From positions 335,001-399,000 of the forward strand of contig CAUYUJ010022048.1 of the NCBI GenBank assembly GCA_963575745.1: 64,000 bases of DNA, read 5' to 3'. The notes beneath the pieces are model-generated. The model saw nothing but the letters and a program-made list of their open reading frames with translations, was not told the DNA's origin and searched no databases. Numbering within the stretch: position 1 is the stretch's first letter; every line of letters starts with the position of its first letter. The DNA is from Prorocentrum cordatum (taxonomy: Eukaryota; Sar; Dinophyceae; Prorocentrales; Prorocentraceae). Positions 55,196-64,000 of the stretch are shown piece by piece. The translations under genes and the position numbers were made by a program.

Positions 55196-55341
55196 TCCTC
55201 CCCCTTCCCTCGCCGTGGTGGCCTTTTGTTGTCGAGTTTCCAGCGCGGCCTTCTTAAGGGGGTCATCATCTCTAGCGAGACCCCCGTCGTGGAATTCGAC
55301 CACACAGTGCTGAATCTACCTCGCAGCTCATCAGTAGCGGG

Positions 55342-57079
55342 ATGGCGTCGCAGTCGCAGGCTCCAGCCGACTCCCAGACTTCAGGGTCCTCGCCAGGGGT
55401 GCTGGCAGACGGAGTGGCAGCGGGCACGGCGAGCGACAACTCGCCGGACACTCTGAGGCTCGCGTTCGACAAGTCGATCATGAACGTGGAGAAGCGTTTC
55501 CCGACTGTCCAGGGTGCTCGGCGGCTGGATCTTTGCAAAAGTCTTTTCGGAGTGCGGACGATGTTGAACGCTGCGATTCCTTGGTGCGATCCCACCACCG
55601 GCAGGCGCAATTTCGTTCGCCACATGGACGTCAACGATCGAGAACAAAAGGAGACGCTTTCTCAACAAGTCAAAAACATTCTGACGTGGGGAATTGCAAA
55701 CGGTGCTCGTGGCGTGCCCATGTGCCAACTAAGTGAAGGAGACGTACCACCATATCGTTTGTTCTCGTTCGCTCACCTGGCCACCGCCTCTTACCACGCG
55801 GCCGAGCATCATCGCGGCAACGAGAATGTCAAAGCGGCTCTTGAGAAAGGCCTTGCCAGAGTGCAGGTGTATCAATGCCAGGCGCCTCTCGACGCCTTGG
55901 TCTGGATGAAAGATTTCATGAATTTTGATTGGGGCCAGAAAGCTGGCATCAACTTTGTGGAGACACTGGAGTGGGCGAGAAAGATAACGGCCGACTTGGC
56001 CGCACATGAGCACATGAATCCGGGATGGGCTTCTGGCAACGATGAGTCCCGTCGGCAGAAAGTTTGGAAGTGGATCTGCGATAACTACAAGGACCAGGTG
56101 AAGCAGGGCATCATCCCTTCGAACGTGTTCTATGAGCTTTGCAGGTTCATCTCCGAGCGGTTCGCCGAGATCGACCAGGCTGATCCGGGCCATGACGGCT
56201 TCAAATATTTTCGATCACTCATGCTTGAAACATGCGTCTTCGGAGATGGTAGGGTCAGGAACTCAAGCGTGCTCGATTGCCTGAAGATGTCCCTTACTAC
56301 GTGGACCAACTTACTCAAAGGCAAGCCGATCAACTAGTGCATCGACCCAGCGGTCCTGCGGATATTGATGGAGGAGTCCTTCAAGTTCTTGGTGCCGACG
56401 CTCGCGGACGACCTGGCCGTCGATGTTGCAGATGATGATGGCGGGGACAAGGTGTTAGACAGAGACGCCACGAAAGTTTCATGGGTTTTGCACAAGCCCT
56501 CACGGACAACGACTATGATGAAGATCCTGTTCGCCGACATCTCTGGTGGGAAGTTCTACAAGCGTACCCAGAAGTCAATCGACAAGCTGCGCGAGTTAAA
56601 ACTGGCTGCTCAAAGGAAGGACCAGACCCAGACCCAGACGCAGGGAGGCGACAAGCCCAATGCCAAGCACTTGACCCAGGACCAGGATGGCAAGCGTCGC
56701 AAGCTTACTGGGAAGCAGCCGTCTCTCCCGAAGGATCCAGAGAAGCCGAATGAGGAGGAGTCTAAGCCTGATGAGAACAAGTCTGAGGAGCAAGGCCAAG
56801 ACAAGGGCAAGGAGGACAAGAAGGGCGACGCCGGCGCCGGCCGGGGCCGCGGTCGCCGCGGCGGCGGCGCTGGTTGCGGGCAGGCTGCTGGCGGCACAGT
56901 GGAGCTCAAGCACCTGGAGGCCGTGCAGAAGTTGGCCACGGCAGCTGGGGTGCGGATTTCCTGGCTCGAGGACGTCATCCTGGCGATGAACGCGGCGGTG
57001 TCCGATGCCATGGGCAGCAAGGGCGTCGCTTCTGCTATGCGCACTACGGCGACCGAGAATGGCTCGGTGGAGAAGGCCA
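55342..57079 (+). CDS. large unknown gene, exon A (with in-frame TAG)
   Basis: The exon opens at ATG 55,342: MASQSQAPADSQTSGSSPGV. About 331 codons of non-repetitive sequence follow (VEKRFPTVQGARRLDLCKSL, RRNFVRHMDVNDREQKETLS, LVWMKDFMNFDWGQKAGINF, DSVLDCLK-type helices). TAG at 56,335-56,337 interrupts KGKPIN*CIDPAVLRILMEE, but the same frame continues with full coding character for about 250 codons. That continuation includes VLHKPSRTTTMMKILFADIS, a Lys/Glu/Gln-rich disordered part, a Gly/Arg-rich segment (GRGRGRRGGGAG) and LEDVILAMNAAVSDAMGSKG. It ends near 57,079 where a GGA tract begins. The Gly/Arg part suggests RNA binding, by analogy only. Function unknown. Confidence 0.6.
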
Positions 57080-57316
57080 CTGGGAGGAGGAGGAGGAGGA
57101 GGAGGAGGAGCAGGAGGAGGAAGAGGAGGAGGAGGAGGAAAAACACGAGGAGCACAAGGAGGAGGAGGAGGAGGAAGAAGAGGAGGAGAGGAGGGAGGGC
57201 AGGAGGGAGGAGAGAGGGGGGAGGAAGGAGGGAGGGAGGAGGAGAGGGCAGCCCTCCCTCCCCTCCCCTCGGCCCCCCCCCCGCCCGGGCGGCCCCGTCC
57301 TCTGCTCCCCAGCCAG
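57080..57316. repeat. intron with purine-rich 5' half and pyrimidine-rich 3' half
   Basis: (GGA)n from 57,083 to about 57,245, then (CCCTCC)n-like pyrimidines to about 57,312. The halves are complementary enough to fold back. It ends in CCCCAGCCAG before GCGAAG. Confidence 0.65.
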
Positions 57317-57370
57317 GCGAAGAGGATGTTCATCGGGATCAGCTTCGAGTTCGCCTGGAACGGCAATGGG
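57317..57370 (+). CDS. large unknown gene, small exon B
   Basis: A short non-repetitive reading, AKRMFIGISFEFAWNGNG, stands between two pyrimidine-rich introns. The AG|G acceptor at 57,316 fits. The donor is not clear (the sequence after AACGGCAAT is a G run). Too short for any homology judgement. Confidence 0.45.
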
Positions 57371-57613
57371 GGGGCTTCCTCCTCCCTCCCTCCTCCCCTC
57401 GCCCATCATCCTCACTCCCCTCCTCAGCCCTCCTCCCCCCCCTCCTCGTCCCTCTTCATCTCTGCCCCCCTCTCTGCCCTTTCTTATGCCCATCATCCTT
57501 ATCCCTATATCCGTCCTCATCCGATCCCGCCGTCATCCTTATAATCATCATATTCCCCTCTCCTCCTTTCTCCTCATCCCATGGCCGGTGACCCCCCTCC
57601 TTCGTCTCCTCAG

Positions 57614-58111
57614 TTGATCTTCGAGGGGTCCAGGAAGAGGGTCTCGGGCTGGTGCGTGGTGAGAGATGAGGCCAAGAGGTTGACGACAGACAAGCTCAAG
57701 AAAATGTCGATCCCTGACCGTCAGGATTCTTGCGAGGATGCCCAAGATCGTGCCCCCCAGACAGCCATGGAGATTGCCGTAGACACGGCGTTCGGAGATA
57801 AGCAGTTTTGCGAGACCCTTCGCACCTTCTTGGATGCGAATCCACATGACACGCCCGTGACTTTTTTGCCGTGCTTCATGGAGGTCAGCCAGCTGACTTG
57901 GAAGGGCTTCGAGCATGACGTGAATGAGGAGATCTACAGGAGGAATGCGAGCAACGTCAAACAGCCGCTCGCTAACACTATCACCTGGATCACCAAAGCG
58001 ATCTCCAGCGTCGGGCTGCCGACGATGGAGGACGAGTACATGGGCCCTATCTCCAAGATTGCGTTCGTCTGGGCTGACGCCGAAGCCTACCCCAACTTCT
58101 CCTTGCCAGAG
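57614..58111 (+). CDS. large unknown gene, exon C
   Basis: After TTCGTCTCCTCAG the frame reads LIFEGSRKRVSGWCVVRDEA, DTAFGDKQFCETLRTFLDAN, FLPCFMEVSQLTWKGFEHDV, WITKAISSVGLPTMEDEYMG and AEAYPNFSLPE. It ends in phase 0 at 58,111 before GTGGCA. Joining to 58,325 gives FSLPE-VVDELLDLETAQ. Function unknown; soluble, with mixed helix character. Confidence 0.6.
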
Positions 58112-58324
58112 GTGGCAGCGGCGTAAGGGAGAGGAGCCGAAGGGAGGATATGGCCAGGACATGTGACGATGAACCCTGGCGGAGCCCGGGGCCCCACTGG
58201 GGTCCAGAGCCATGAAAAAGAAAGAGAGTGACAACAAAAAAAAAAACAAAGTTGGTACATGCCTTGATGCTGATGCCCTGGTCTGTTCTCCCTTCGGACT
58301 CTTCTCCTTTATACCGATGCCCAG

Positions 58325-59922
58325 GTGGTTGACGAGCTCCTGGACTTGGAGACTGCGCAGGGCTACCTGTCTCTCCGCGCCAAGCTCATGGCAGAGGCCA
58401 CCTGCTCCGTGCTGGCCCGTTCCAAGTCCAAGGGCATCTCATGGACGACTTCGCAAGGCGGTGGCGACGCCCTGCAGCCAGAAGCAGTGGATTCCTTGAT
58501 GTCTGTGCTCAAGGCGGAGGTGCAGAAAGATCTCCTCTTTTCTGAGCTTCAAGTGCTGGACTTGCGAACAGCGGGCCGTGGCCGCTCAGTGTGGATCTCT
58601 GTGTGGGCCATGATTCTGGACTCGATCGCGGCTGAGGCCATCGCAGACCCCGAGAAGACGGCAACCGACCCGAAGTTCCTCGAGATGGCGCAGTTGAGCG
58701 CCACCGTGCAGACCGTGTTCGGCATCGCGGAGGCCAGCAAGGCAGCCCAGGGGGAGTTCGAGAAGCAGATCGCGGAGCTGGAGGCGGAATCAACTACTAC
58801 TTCCGCCACCGCCGCCGCCGCCCCCGCCCTGCAGCTTGTGGAGGCGGCGCCGCCACAGCCCAGCGCGTTGCGCCTGGGAGCGCTCTCCGAGCTGATGGGC
58901 CACCAAAGCGCCTCCCTGGTGGGGAACTTGAAAGGGGGGCGTCTGGGGGCGGCGCAAGCGGTGGCGCACTCCACGTGGGGCGCCACACCTTGCATCCTCA
59001 AGCTGCCTGAGCACGAGATCACCGCGGCCTTCGTGAAGCAGTTGGCCACGCACCTGGAGTCGGAGCTGTTCAACTTGGCCTTTCAACCGGAGGACGACAT
59101 TTTTGAGCACGTGGATGTCGAAGTCTTGCCGCCCTCGGGAGCCGGCGCTGGAAAGGCCCCGGCTGCCACCCTGGCTTCTACGAGGGAGCTCGCAGAGAAT
59201 TTCACGCTGTACTTCGCTGGCAACGTCGAGCCTACCAGGGGCAAGGCGTCTTCGTTCCACATTGTCACGATCGCTGGGCTTACGCCTGATGGCGAGGACG
59301 AGAGCGCCATCCAGATCCCGCTGTTCTTGAACTACAACCCCGCTGAGCATGACATCGCAGGGCCCTGCCCCATCCCCTCGTGGATGGTCGAGACCGTCGA
59401 GGACACAGAGCAGCAGCAGGTGCAGCAGGTGAAGGGGAGAGGGGGCAGGAAGCGCAAGAGCTCGACGGGCTCGACGGGCGCGGAGGCCGCCGCCCCGCCC
59501 TTAACCGTGACTCCAATCTTGGCAGTGAACGTCAACATCGTCGAGTTCCAGCTCCCAGAGTATCTGCGCAGTGGTCCTGATGGCGACATTTCGAAGGTCC
59601 CAGTGCGGGTCTTTTATCTGGGACCCACGGCGCACGCCATTTGCCAGAAGGCGCCCCTGAAATTGAACAGGGCCGCGATCCCAGGTGAAAAGGCTGAGAA
59701 GAGCAAGGGCAAGGGCAAGGGCAAGGGCTCCAAGGGTGCCGTCAAGTCTTCGAGCGACGTCATCGGCGGTCTCGGCATGGCTGCAAGGTACGATGAGGTG
59801 CTGACGGCGAAGTCAGCGGCAACCGACACCGGCGCCAACCAGAGCCAGACCACGCCGCAGGTGACCGCGTTGGAGAAGGCGATGGAGGGCGTCTCCAAGT
59901 GCGACTACCTGCGCCTGCTGAA
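58325..59922 (+). CDS. large unknown gene, exon D
   Basis: After GATGCCCAG the frame reads VVDELLDLETAQGYLSLRAK and is open for 533 codons. Landmarks are SKSKGISWTTSQGG, VLDLRTAGRGRSVWISVWAM, a helical segment to about residue 155 (EFEKQIAELEAES), an Ala-rich linker, LKLPEHEITAAFVKQLATHL, FTLYFAGNVEP, SFHIVTIAGL, IQIPLFLNYNPAEHDIAGPC, a basic KGRGGRKRKSS patch and a Lys/Gly repeat (EKSKGKGKGKGSKGA). It would stop at TAG 59,924-59,926. However, GTAGGC at 59,923 is also a donor that joins in phase to the exon at 61,096 (CLLN-KVKKAR type joint), so the stop is probably intronic. Function unknown. Confidence 0.65.
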
Positions 59923-61095
59923 GTAGGCCTGGCGGCCACGCAGTCAGAGTAGATTCTTACATGGAGGAATGGATGACAAGGAGGGTCAGGGTCAGGGGAG
60001 GAGGAAGAGGTAGCCCGGGACAGGAATGAGGAAGAGGAGGGGAGCGCAGGAGAAGGAAGAGGATGAGGAGGAGAAGGAGGAGGATAAGAAGGAGGAGGAG
60101 GAGGTAGGACGGAGGTCGCATCACTCGTAGGTAAGGTTGTGTATTTTTTTGAGTTGCGTGGTAACTCACGGCTCAGAGAGCTGGGGTGCGGACTGTACAA
60201 GACTCGACCCCTTTTGGCCCCCAGCCCTCCTCTAGTCTAGAATGGGAGGGTTCGATGCGCACTGCGACGATTGATCAGCCTCGGTGCATCGCGGCCCTGA
60301 TGCTGCCCACTAGTGGGCAACGGCACGAGACGCTCCGTGGCCGATCAAACGGCGAAGTGCACATCGATCCCTCACGGAACGCGCGTGGACGGCTGCTGCT
60401 CACGATGCCGCTCGTGCGTGGCGCTCTGCTCTGGATAACTCCTCCTCATCCTTCTCCCTCCTGCTGCTCTTCTCTGTCACTCGTCCTCCTCCTTCTCCCT
60501 TCTGCTGCTCTTCCTCCCCCCTCGTCTCTTCTCTTGTCAGTGCTCCTCGACCTCCTCCTCCTCCTTCTTCTCGCTGTTACTTCCCCCATTCATCCCCATC
60601 CCGTCGTTGGCCCCCCGCGGTGGCCCCATCGCCGCAGCCCGCGGCCCGCGAGGCGCCGCCGCCGCCCGGGGGGGGCAGCCGCTCGGGCCGAAGCCGAGAG
60701 GGAGGAGGGAGAAGGAGAAAGAAGGTGGAGGGGGAAGACGAGGAGGAGGAGGAGGAGGAGGAGGAGGGTCGGCCGTCGGCCGTTTACACCAGGAGAGCGA
60801 ATCAGAGGAAGTAGGAGGAGGAGGAGGAGGAGGAGGAGGAGGAGGACAGGAGGAGGAGGAGGAAAAGGAGGAGGAGGAGGAGGAGGAGGAGGAGGAGGAG
60901 GGGTGAGGAGGAAGAGGAGGATGAGGAGGATGAGGAGGAGGAGGAATGAGGAGGGGAGGAAGAGGATAGAGAGGATGGGGGAGGCGGAGGAGAATGAGAA
61001 AGGCAAGGGAGGACAGAGGAGGAGGGAGAGGGAAGAGGGCGAACCTCCGCTTGAATGCGACATTCCGCCTCTATCAGTTGTGGACTTACTAACAG
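59923..61095. other. probable long intron with purine and pyrimidine blocks
   Basis: It starts GTAGGC and is GGA-rich at 59,970-60,110. A mixed part at 60,120-60,420 follows, then a CT-rich part at 60,430-60,600 and strongly (GGA)n DNA at 60,730-61,030. It ends GTGGACTTACTAACAG, with a branchpoint-like CTAAC very close to the AG. Open frames within are repeat translations. Confidence 0.6.
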
Positions 61096-61801
61096 CAAGG
61101 TCAAGAAGGCCCGCCTGCTTCGGGAGATCGGGGAGCAAGCTCAGGCCAACCAGAAGGGCGGCACGGGCGGGGCGCTGGCGGCTTTGCTGCCGGTCCTCAC
61201 GAAGCTCGCTCTCGCCAGCGCGCGCGAGTTTGGACGAGGTGACTGGCGCTTGCTTCGCGTGCTACATGGTCGGCGCGGGCGTGGGCTTTGCGAAGGTGCT
61301 GCAGGAGGCGGGGCGCGCGTGCGCAGAGAGCTGCAAGGCGGACGGCAAGGAGCACAAGTACGGACCACCGTGGCCCCACGTGTTCTAGGCCTTCATCAAG
61401 TGGGCCTGCACGGACGGCAAGGAGACGACGCCCGAGGAGGCACAGGCAGTCTTCAAGAGCTGTTGGCAGACGGCAATCATGAAGGGGAACGCGCTGGAGC
61501 TGATGGCCGCCCATTGCCGCCACTTCCGCATCAAGGCTTGCAGGTGCGACAAGAAGAAGATGCAGGCCCCAGACCGCTTCAAGCTACAGATCATGCCGGG
61601 GGCTCAGCAGCAGGCCAACAAGTGGGAGGGCTGCCAGCACACGCTGATGGAGGCGCTGCAGGTGACGTTGCTGGCGGCGGGCGGCAAGGACAAGGCGGTG
61701 ACTTACCTTCCAGGCTCTCCGCCGAGAGGGGGGCTGGAGCGCGAGGCGCCCAGGCTCGCGCAGAAGCTGGGCCTCGAGGACAGGCCCGAGGACGAGGACG
61801 A
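61096..61801 (+). CDS. large unknown gene, exon E (frameshift and in-frame TAG)
   Basis: Continues as KVKKARLLREIGEQAQANQK and LAALLPVLTKLALASAR. At about 61,218-61,226 the coding frame shifts. Restoring one GC pair in the CGCGCG run would give ASARASLDEVTGACFACYMV, so a two-base slip is the simplest reading. Then comes GVGFAKVLQEAGRACAESCK, a TAG at 61,386-61,388 after PHVF, and in the same frame AFIKWACTDGKETTPEEAQA, KSCWQTAIMKGNALELMAAH, CHRF-type and CRCDKKKMQAPDRFKLQIMP, and ending EDRPEDEDE. The Cys-rich spacing is notable. It ends at 61,801 before GTGAGA, a strong donor. Confidence 0.55.
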
Positions 61802-61979
61802 GTGAGACCCTCGGCAGCGAGGGCACGACTGACGGCTGCGAATGGCTCTCGCCGCGCCGCCGAGCTGCATCTCCAGGGTCACCTGTCTGACGCTCCCCTC
61901 CTCGCCCTTCAGGCTCGGACCCCCGCTCCGATTCTTGAGTATTCAGACGGTGACCTGGAGGTTAGGGTGTTTTTTTCAG

Positions 61980-62118
61980 GTCTTCCCCAATGCAGGCTTA
62001 CCTGGGCGCCGCGAGCTTTCGGGCGTTGTCCGAGGCCCCTCGCCAGCTGCGCCTTGCCGAGAGCACTCTGGGGGACGGCCGCCTCGAGGGGTCCACGCGG
62101 TCTGGGCTGTGCCGCGCC
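61980..62118 (+). CDS. large unknown gene, exon F
   Basis: After GTGTTTTTTTCAG|G the frame joins in phase to exon E (the codon is split two plus one): SSPMQAYLGAASFRALSEAP, RQLRLAESTLGDGRLEGSTR, SGLCRA. It ends at 62,118 before GTGAGCC. Both splice sites are close to consensus. The gene must continue beyond, but I cannot place the next exon. Confidence 0.55.
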
Positions 62119-63060
62119 GTGAGCCTTGCTTGGGGTTGTGCTGGGGTAGGCTTACTCGTCGCCTGCCTCTGGCTCTGTAGAGCGTGGGGGTGCATAGGCG
62201 AGCCCTCGTGGTCTTCCCTTTGGAGGGCCTCGCTTTTGCCAGAGGCATCCCCCTGCAGGGCCCCATAGATTCTCGGCCCCCCCCCAAGCGGTTCTCGAAC
62301 GCCTGATCCGTTTTTGTTTTCCTCTAACCCTGCGGGGTGCCGTAGACTTGAGGCGTTCTGATTCATCGGATCATTGGTGCTGCTCTGCTCTGCCCTCCTC
62401 CTTCTCTTTCCCCCCCTCCCCCTCCTCCTCCCCCTCCTCCTCCTCTTCCTCCTCATCAGCCTTCTCCTCCTCCGCCTTCTCCTCCTCCCCCTCCTCGTCC
62501 TCCTCGTCCTCCCCCCCCTCATTAACTCATTCATTCATTCATCGATGAGGCGGACGGTTCGAAGCCTACACAAAATAGGATGAGCGAGCAACCGTGGAGA
62601 TGGATGAGAGAGCACACCATGTGAAGAGGCGAGATGCTGAGTCGCATGGTGGAGCCACCTGTGTTACTGCCAAGGGCGCGCGAGCAAAGAACAGGGACGG
62701 GGAAACCAATTCAGAAAATTTGAGCCTTCACGCAGGAGGCGATGGTACTGCCAGCGGCGCGCTGCACTCCGAAGTGCAGCACCCGCGCGTTACTACTTGG
62801 GACACGAGCGCTAGCCCGCTAGGCTGGGGCACACCTTCACGTGCGGGCCCTTCCCACGGGCTGAGCTACAGTCCATCGAGGGAGAGAGATTGTAAGCCCT
62901 GGGTCCTTGACGCCACAGTGCCCACAGGGTGGTGGTTGGTGGTCGCCTGCGAGGGAAGGTGATGGAGTCGGTGCGAGGATGGTGCTCAGTATAGGGGTCA
63001 AGGGGGGCATAGAGCCAACCGGGAGATCCCAGCCATCATCGACTAGACGTAGGTCCAGCC
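62119..63060. other. unassigned stretch, with a CCT tract
   Basis: A (CCT)n tract lies at about 62,395-62,520, then mixed sequence. A perfect short hairpin (CTGCACT CCGA AGTGCAG) lies near 62,763. A plus-strand frame of 122 codons (62,594-62,962) is not recognised. Confidence 0.45.
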
Positions 63061-63061
63061 G

Positions 63062-63365
63062 TCAACGGATCCCTGCCTCCCTACGTAGGCACCAAGACAA
63101 CGGCCTAGTACCGAGGAAGGTGCCAGGGGCAGAACCCCATGGGGCTCCCTGTCGCAGCTCTTGGCGTGCGTCGGGGAAGCCCTCACGGATCTGTTGCAAG
63201 AGGGCGGCAGCCAGCAATCTGCATAATTGGGACGGCAATTTGCAAGAGTCAGCCTCACCCGACCACTCTGATGCAATGTGTGCCGATCGCCCTGCCTGAT
63301 GATGAACATGGTTGCATAAGGGTCCCCCCTGGATGTCACGCAGCCTGGCGTCAAGGGCAATCACC
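63062..63365 (-). other. minus-strand open frame of unknown status
   Basis: The minus-strand frame ending near 63,062 includes SEWSGEADSCKLPSQLCRLL and QQIREGFPDARQELRQGAPW, non-repetitive and plausibly coding. It is entered from a pyrimidine-rich (plus strand) / Glu-Gly repeat (minus strand) tract. No family recognised. Confidence 0.3.
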
Positions 63366-63369
63366 CTGA

Positions 63370-63560
63370 CTCCAATCCTCCCCCTCCTCCTCCTCCCCCT
63401 CCTCCTCCTCCTCCGCCTTCTCCTCCTCCTCCTCCTCGTCCTCCTCGTCCTCCTCCCCTCCTCCTCCTCCACCACTCCTCCCTCCTCCTCCTCCTCCTCC
63501 TCCTCCTCCTCCTCCTCCTCCTCCTCCTCTCTTCTCCTCCTCCTCTCTTCCCCTCCTGCC
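63370..63560. repeat. CCT microsatellite
   Basis: A (CCT)n polypyrimidine tract with a few CGT interruptions. Confidence 0.92.
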
Positions 63561-63699
63561 CCATCCACCGAAGTCCTCGCTCCTGAGCAACAGTTCCTCC
63601 CTGCCACACCCCAGACGTGTCAGGAGGGCGGGCCCGGCGTTTCGCGTGAGGCCCCCTCACCATTTCTGATTTGCATGCTCGAAATTCGCAAATGAAGCA

Positions 63700-64000
63700 C
63701 GGATGGTTTGCAACACGTGCTGTTTTAGCGCCGCGTACATTCGTCCTAAAAGTTTGCGTCAGTTTCAAAGATGGAGGGCGGGTTGTGTTTTTGTAATGTG
63801 GTTCTCGCTTAGAACGCCGCGCACATCTAAGATTCTGCAGTTTCTCGGATGACGGGCTGGTGATTTCCTAAACGCAGCTCTCACATCAGCGCCGCGCGCA
63901 TAGGTCTTTACACTTTGCAGAATGTTCTCAAACGTGGTGCAACATCCGTCCTCGAAATGTGGCTCTCACGCTAGTGCCGCGCATATTCGTGTTAAAAGTG
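63700..64000. repeat. tandem repeat of about 80 bp running off the window end
   Basis: The marker (A/T)GCGCCGCG(T/C)ACAT or close variants recurs near 63,724, 63,808, 63,884 and 63,969. It is preceded each time by GTGGTTCTCGCT, GCAGCTCTCACA, GTGGCTCTCACG-type sequence, and followed by TCGT-TAAAAGT in two copies. Units are about 76-85 bp and diverged. The array is cut by the window end. Confidence 0.75.

Noticed and set aside
56337-56350. A GT...AG micro-intron removing the TAG at 56,335
   Set aside because: It would be only 14 nt and would break the downstream frame.

Overview
This window looks like nuclear DNA of a dinoflagellate, probably one with a very large, repeat-rich genome. The reasons are: (i) a 2.6-kb reverse-transcriptase ORF whose palm motif A reads FDFQAAFPSV, a form I associate with dinoflagellate LINEs; (ii) genes split into exons by introns with AG|G acceptors and some apparent GC donors; (iii) a cytosine-5 DNA methyltransferase-like gene; (iv) kilobases of triplet and GGA/CCT repeats; (v) many foldback elements. 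There is no operon structure, and I see no tRNA, rRNA or CRISPR locus. The genus cannot be fixed from sequence alone.

Layout. 1-6.3 kb is an ACT/AGT triplet-repeat field interrupted by GC-rich minisatellites. 6.4-11 kb holds short palindromic MITE-like elements, a foldback with arms of about 110 bp, and a few candidate small acidic exons. 11.8-12.6 kb is a decayed LINE endonuclease. 16.2-18.8 kb is an open LINE reverse-transcriptase ORF followed by its own tandem array. 19.6-33 kb is mostly unassigned repeat-rich DNA, with one minus-strand exon carrying an internal duplication (24.5-24.9 kb), a nested foldback (25.9-26.3 kb), and dispersed and tandem minisatellites (28.6-33 kb). 33.3-35.1 kb is simple repeat. 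35.3-38.1 kb is a second, broken LINE of a different family. 38.5-45.6 kb is a multi-exon transposase-like gene or pseudogene ending in a Cys/His cluster. 45.75-48.2 kb holds further exons of unknown function. 48.6-50.6 kb is an AT-rich island with an 18-copy palindromic 32-bp satellite in its middle. 50.7-54.1 kb encodes a C5-methyltransferase-like protein. 55.3-62.1 kb holds a long gene of unknown function whose exons join in phase. 62.1-64 kb is again unassigned repeat-rich sequence.

The best candidates for new biology are the methyltransferase-like gene next to the large unknown gene at 55-62 kb, and the several independent palindromic/foldback families, some of which sit inside introns and may be introner-like. 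Several otherwise intact reading frames contain single in-frame stops (TAG or TGA), so these loci are either decaying or read in a way that DNA alone does not show. All family assignments come from motifs read by eye; no database search was possible.
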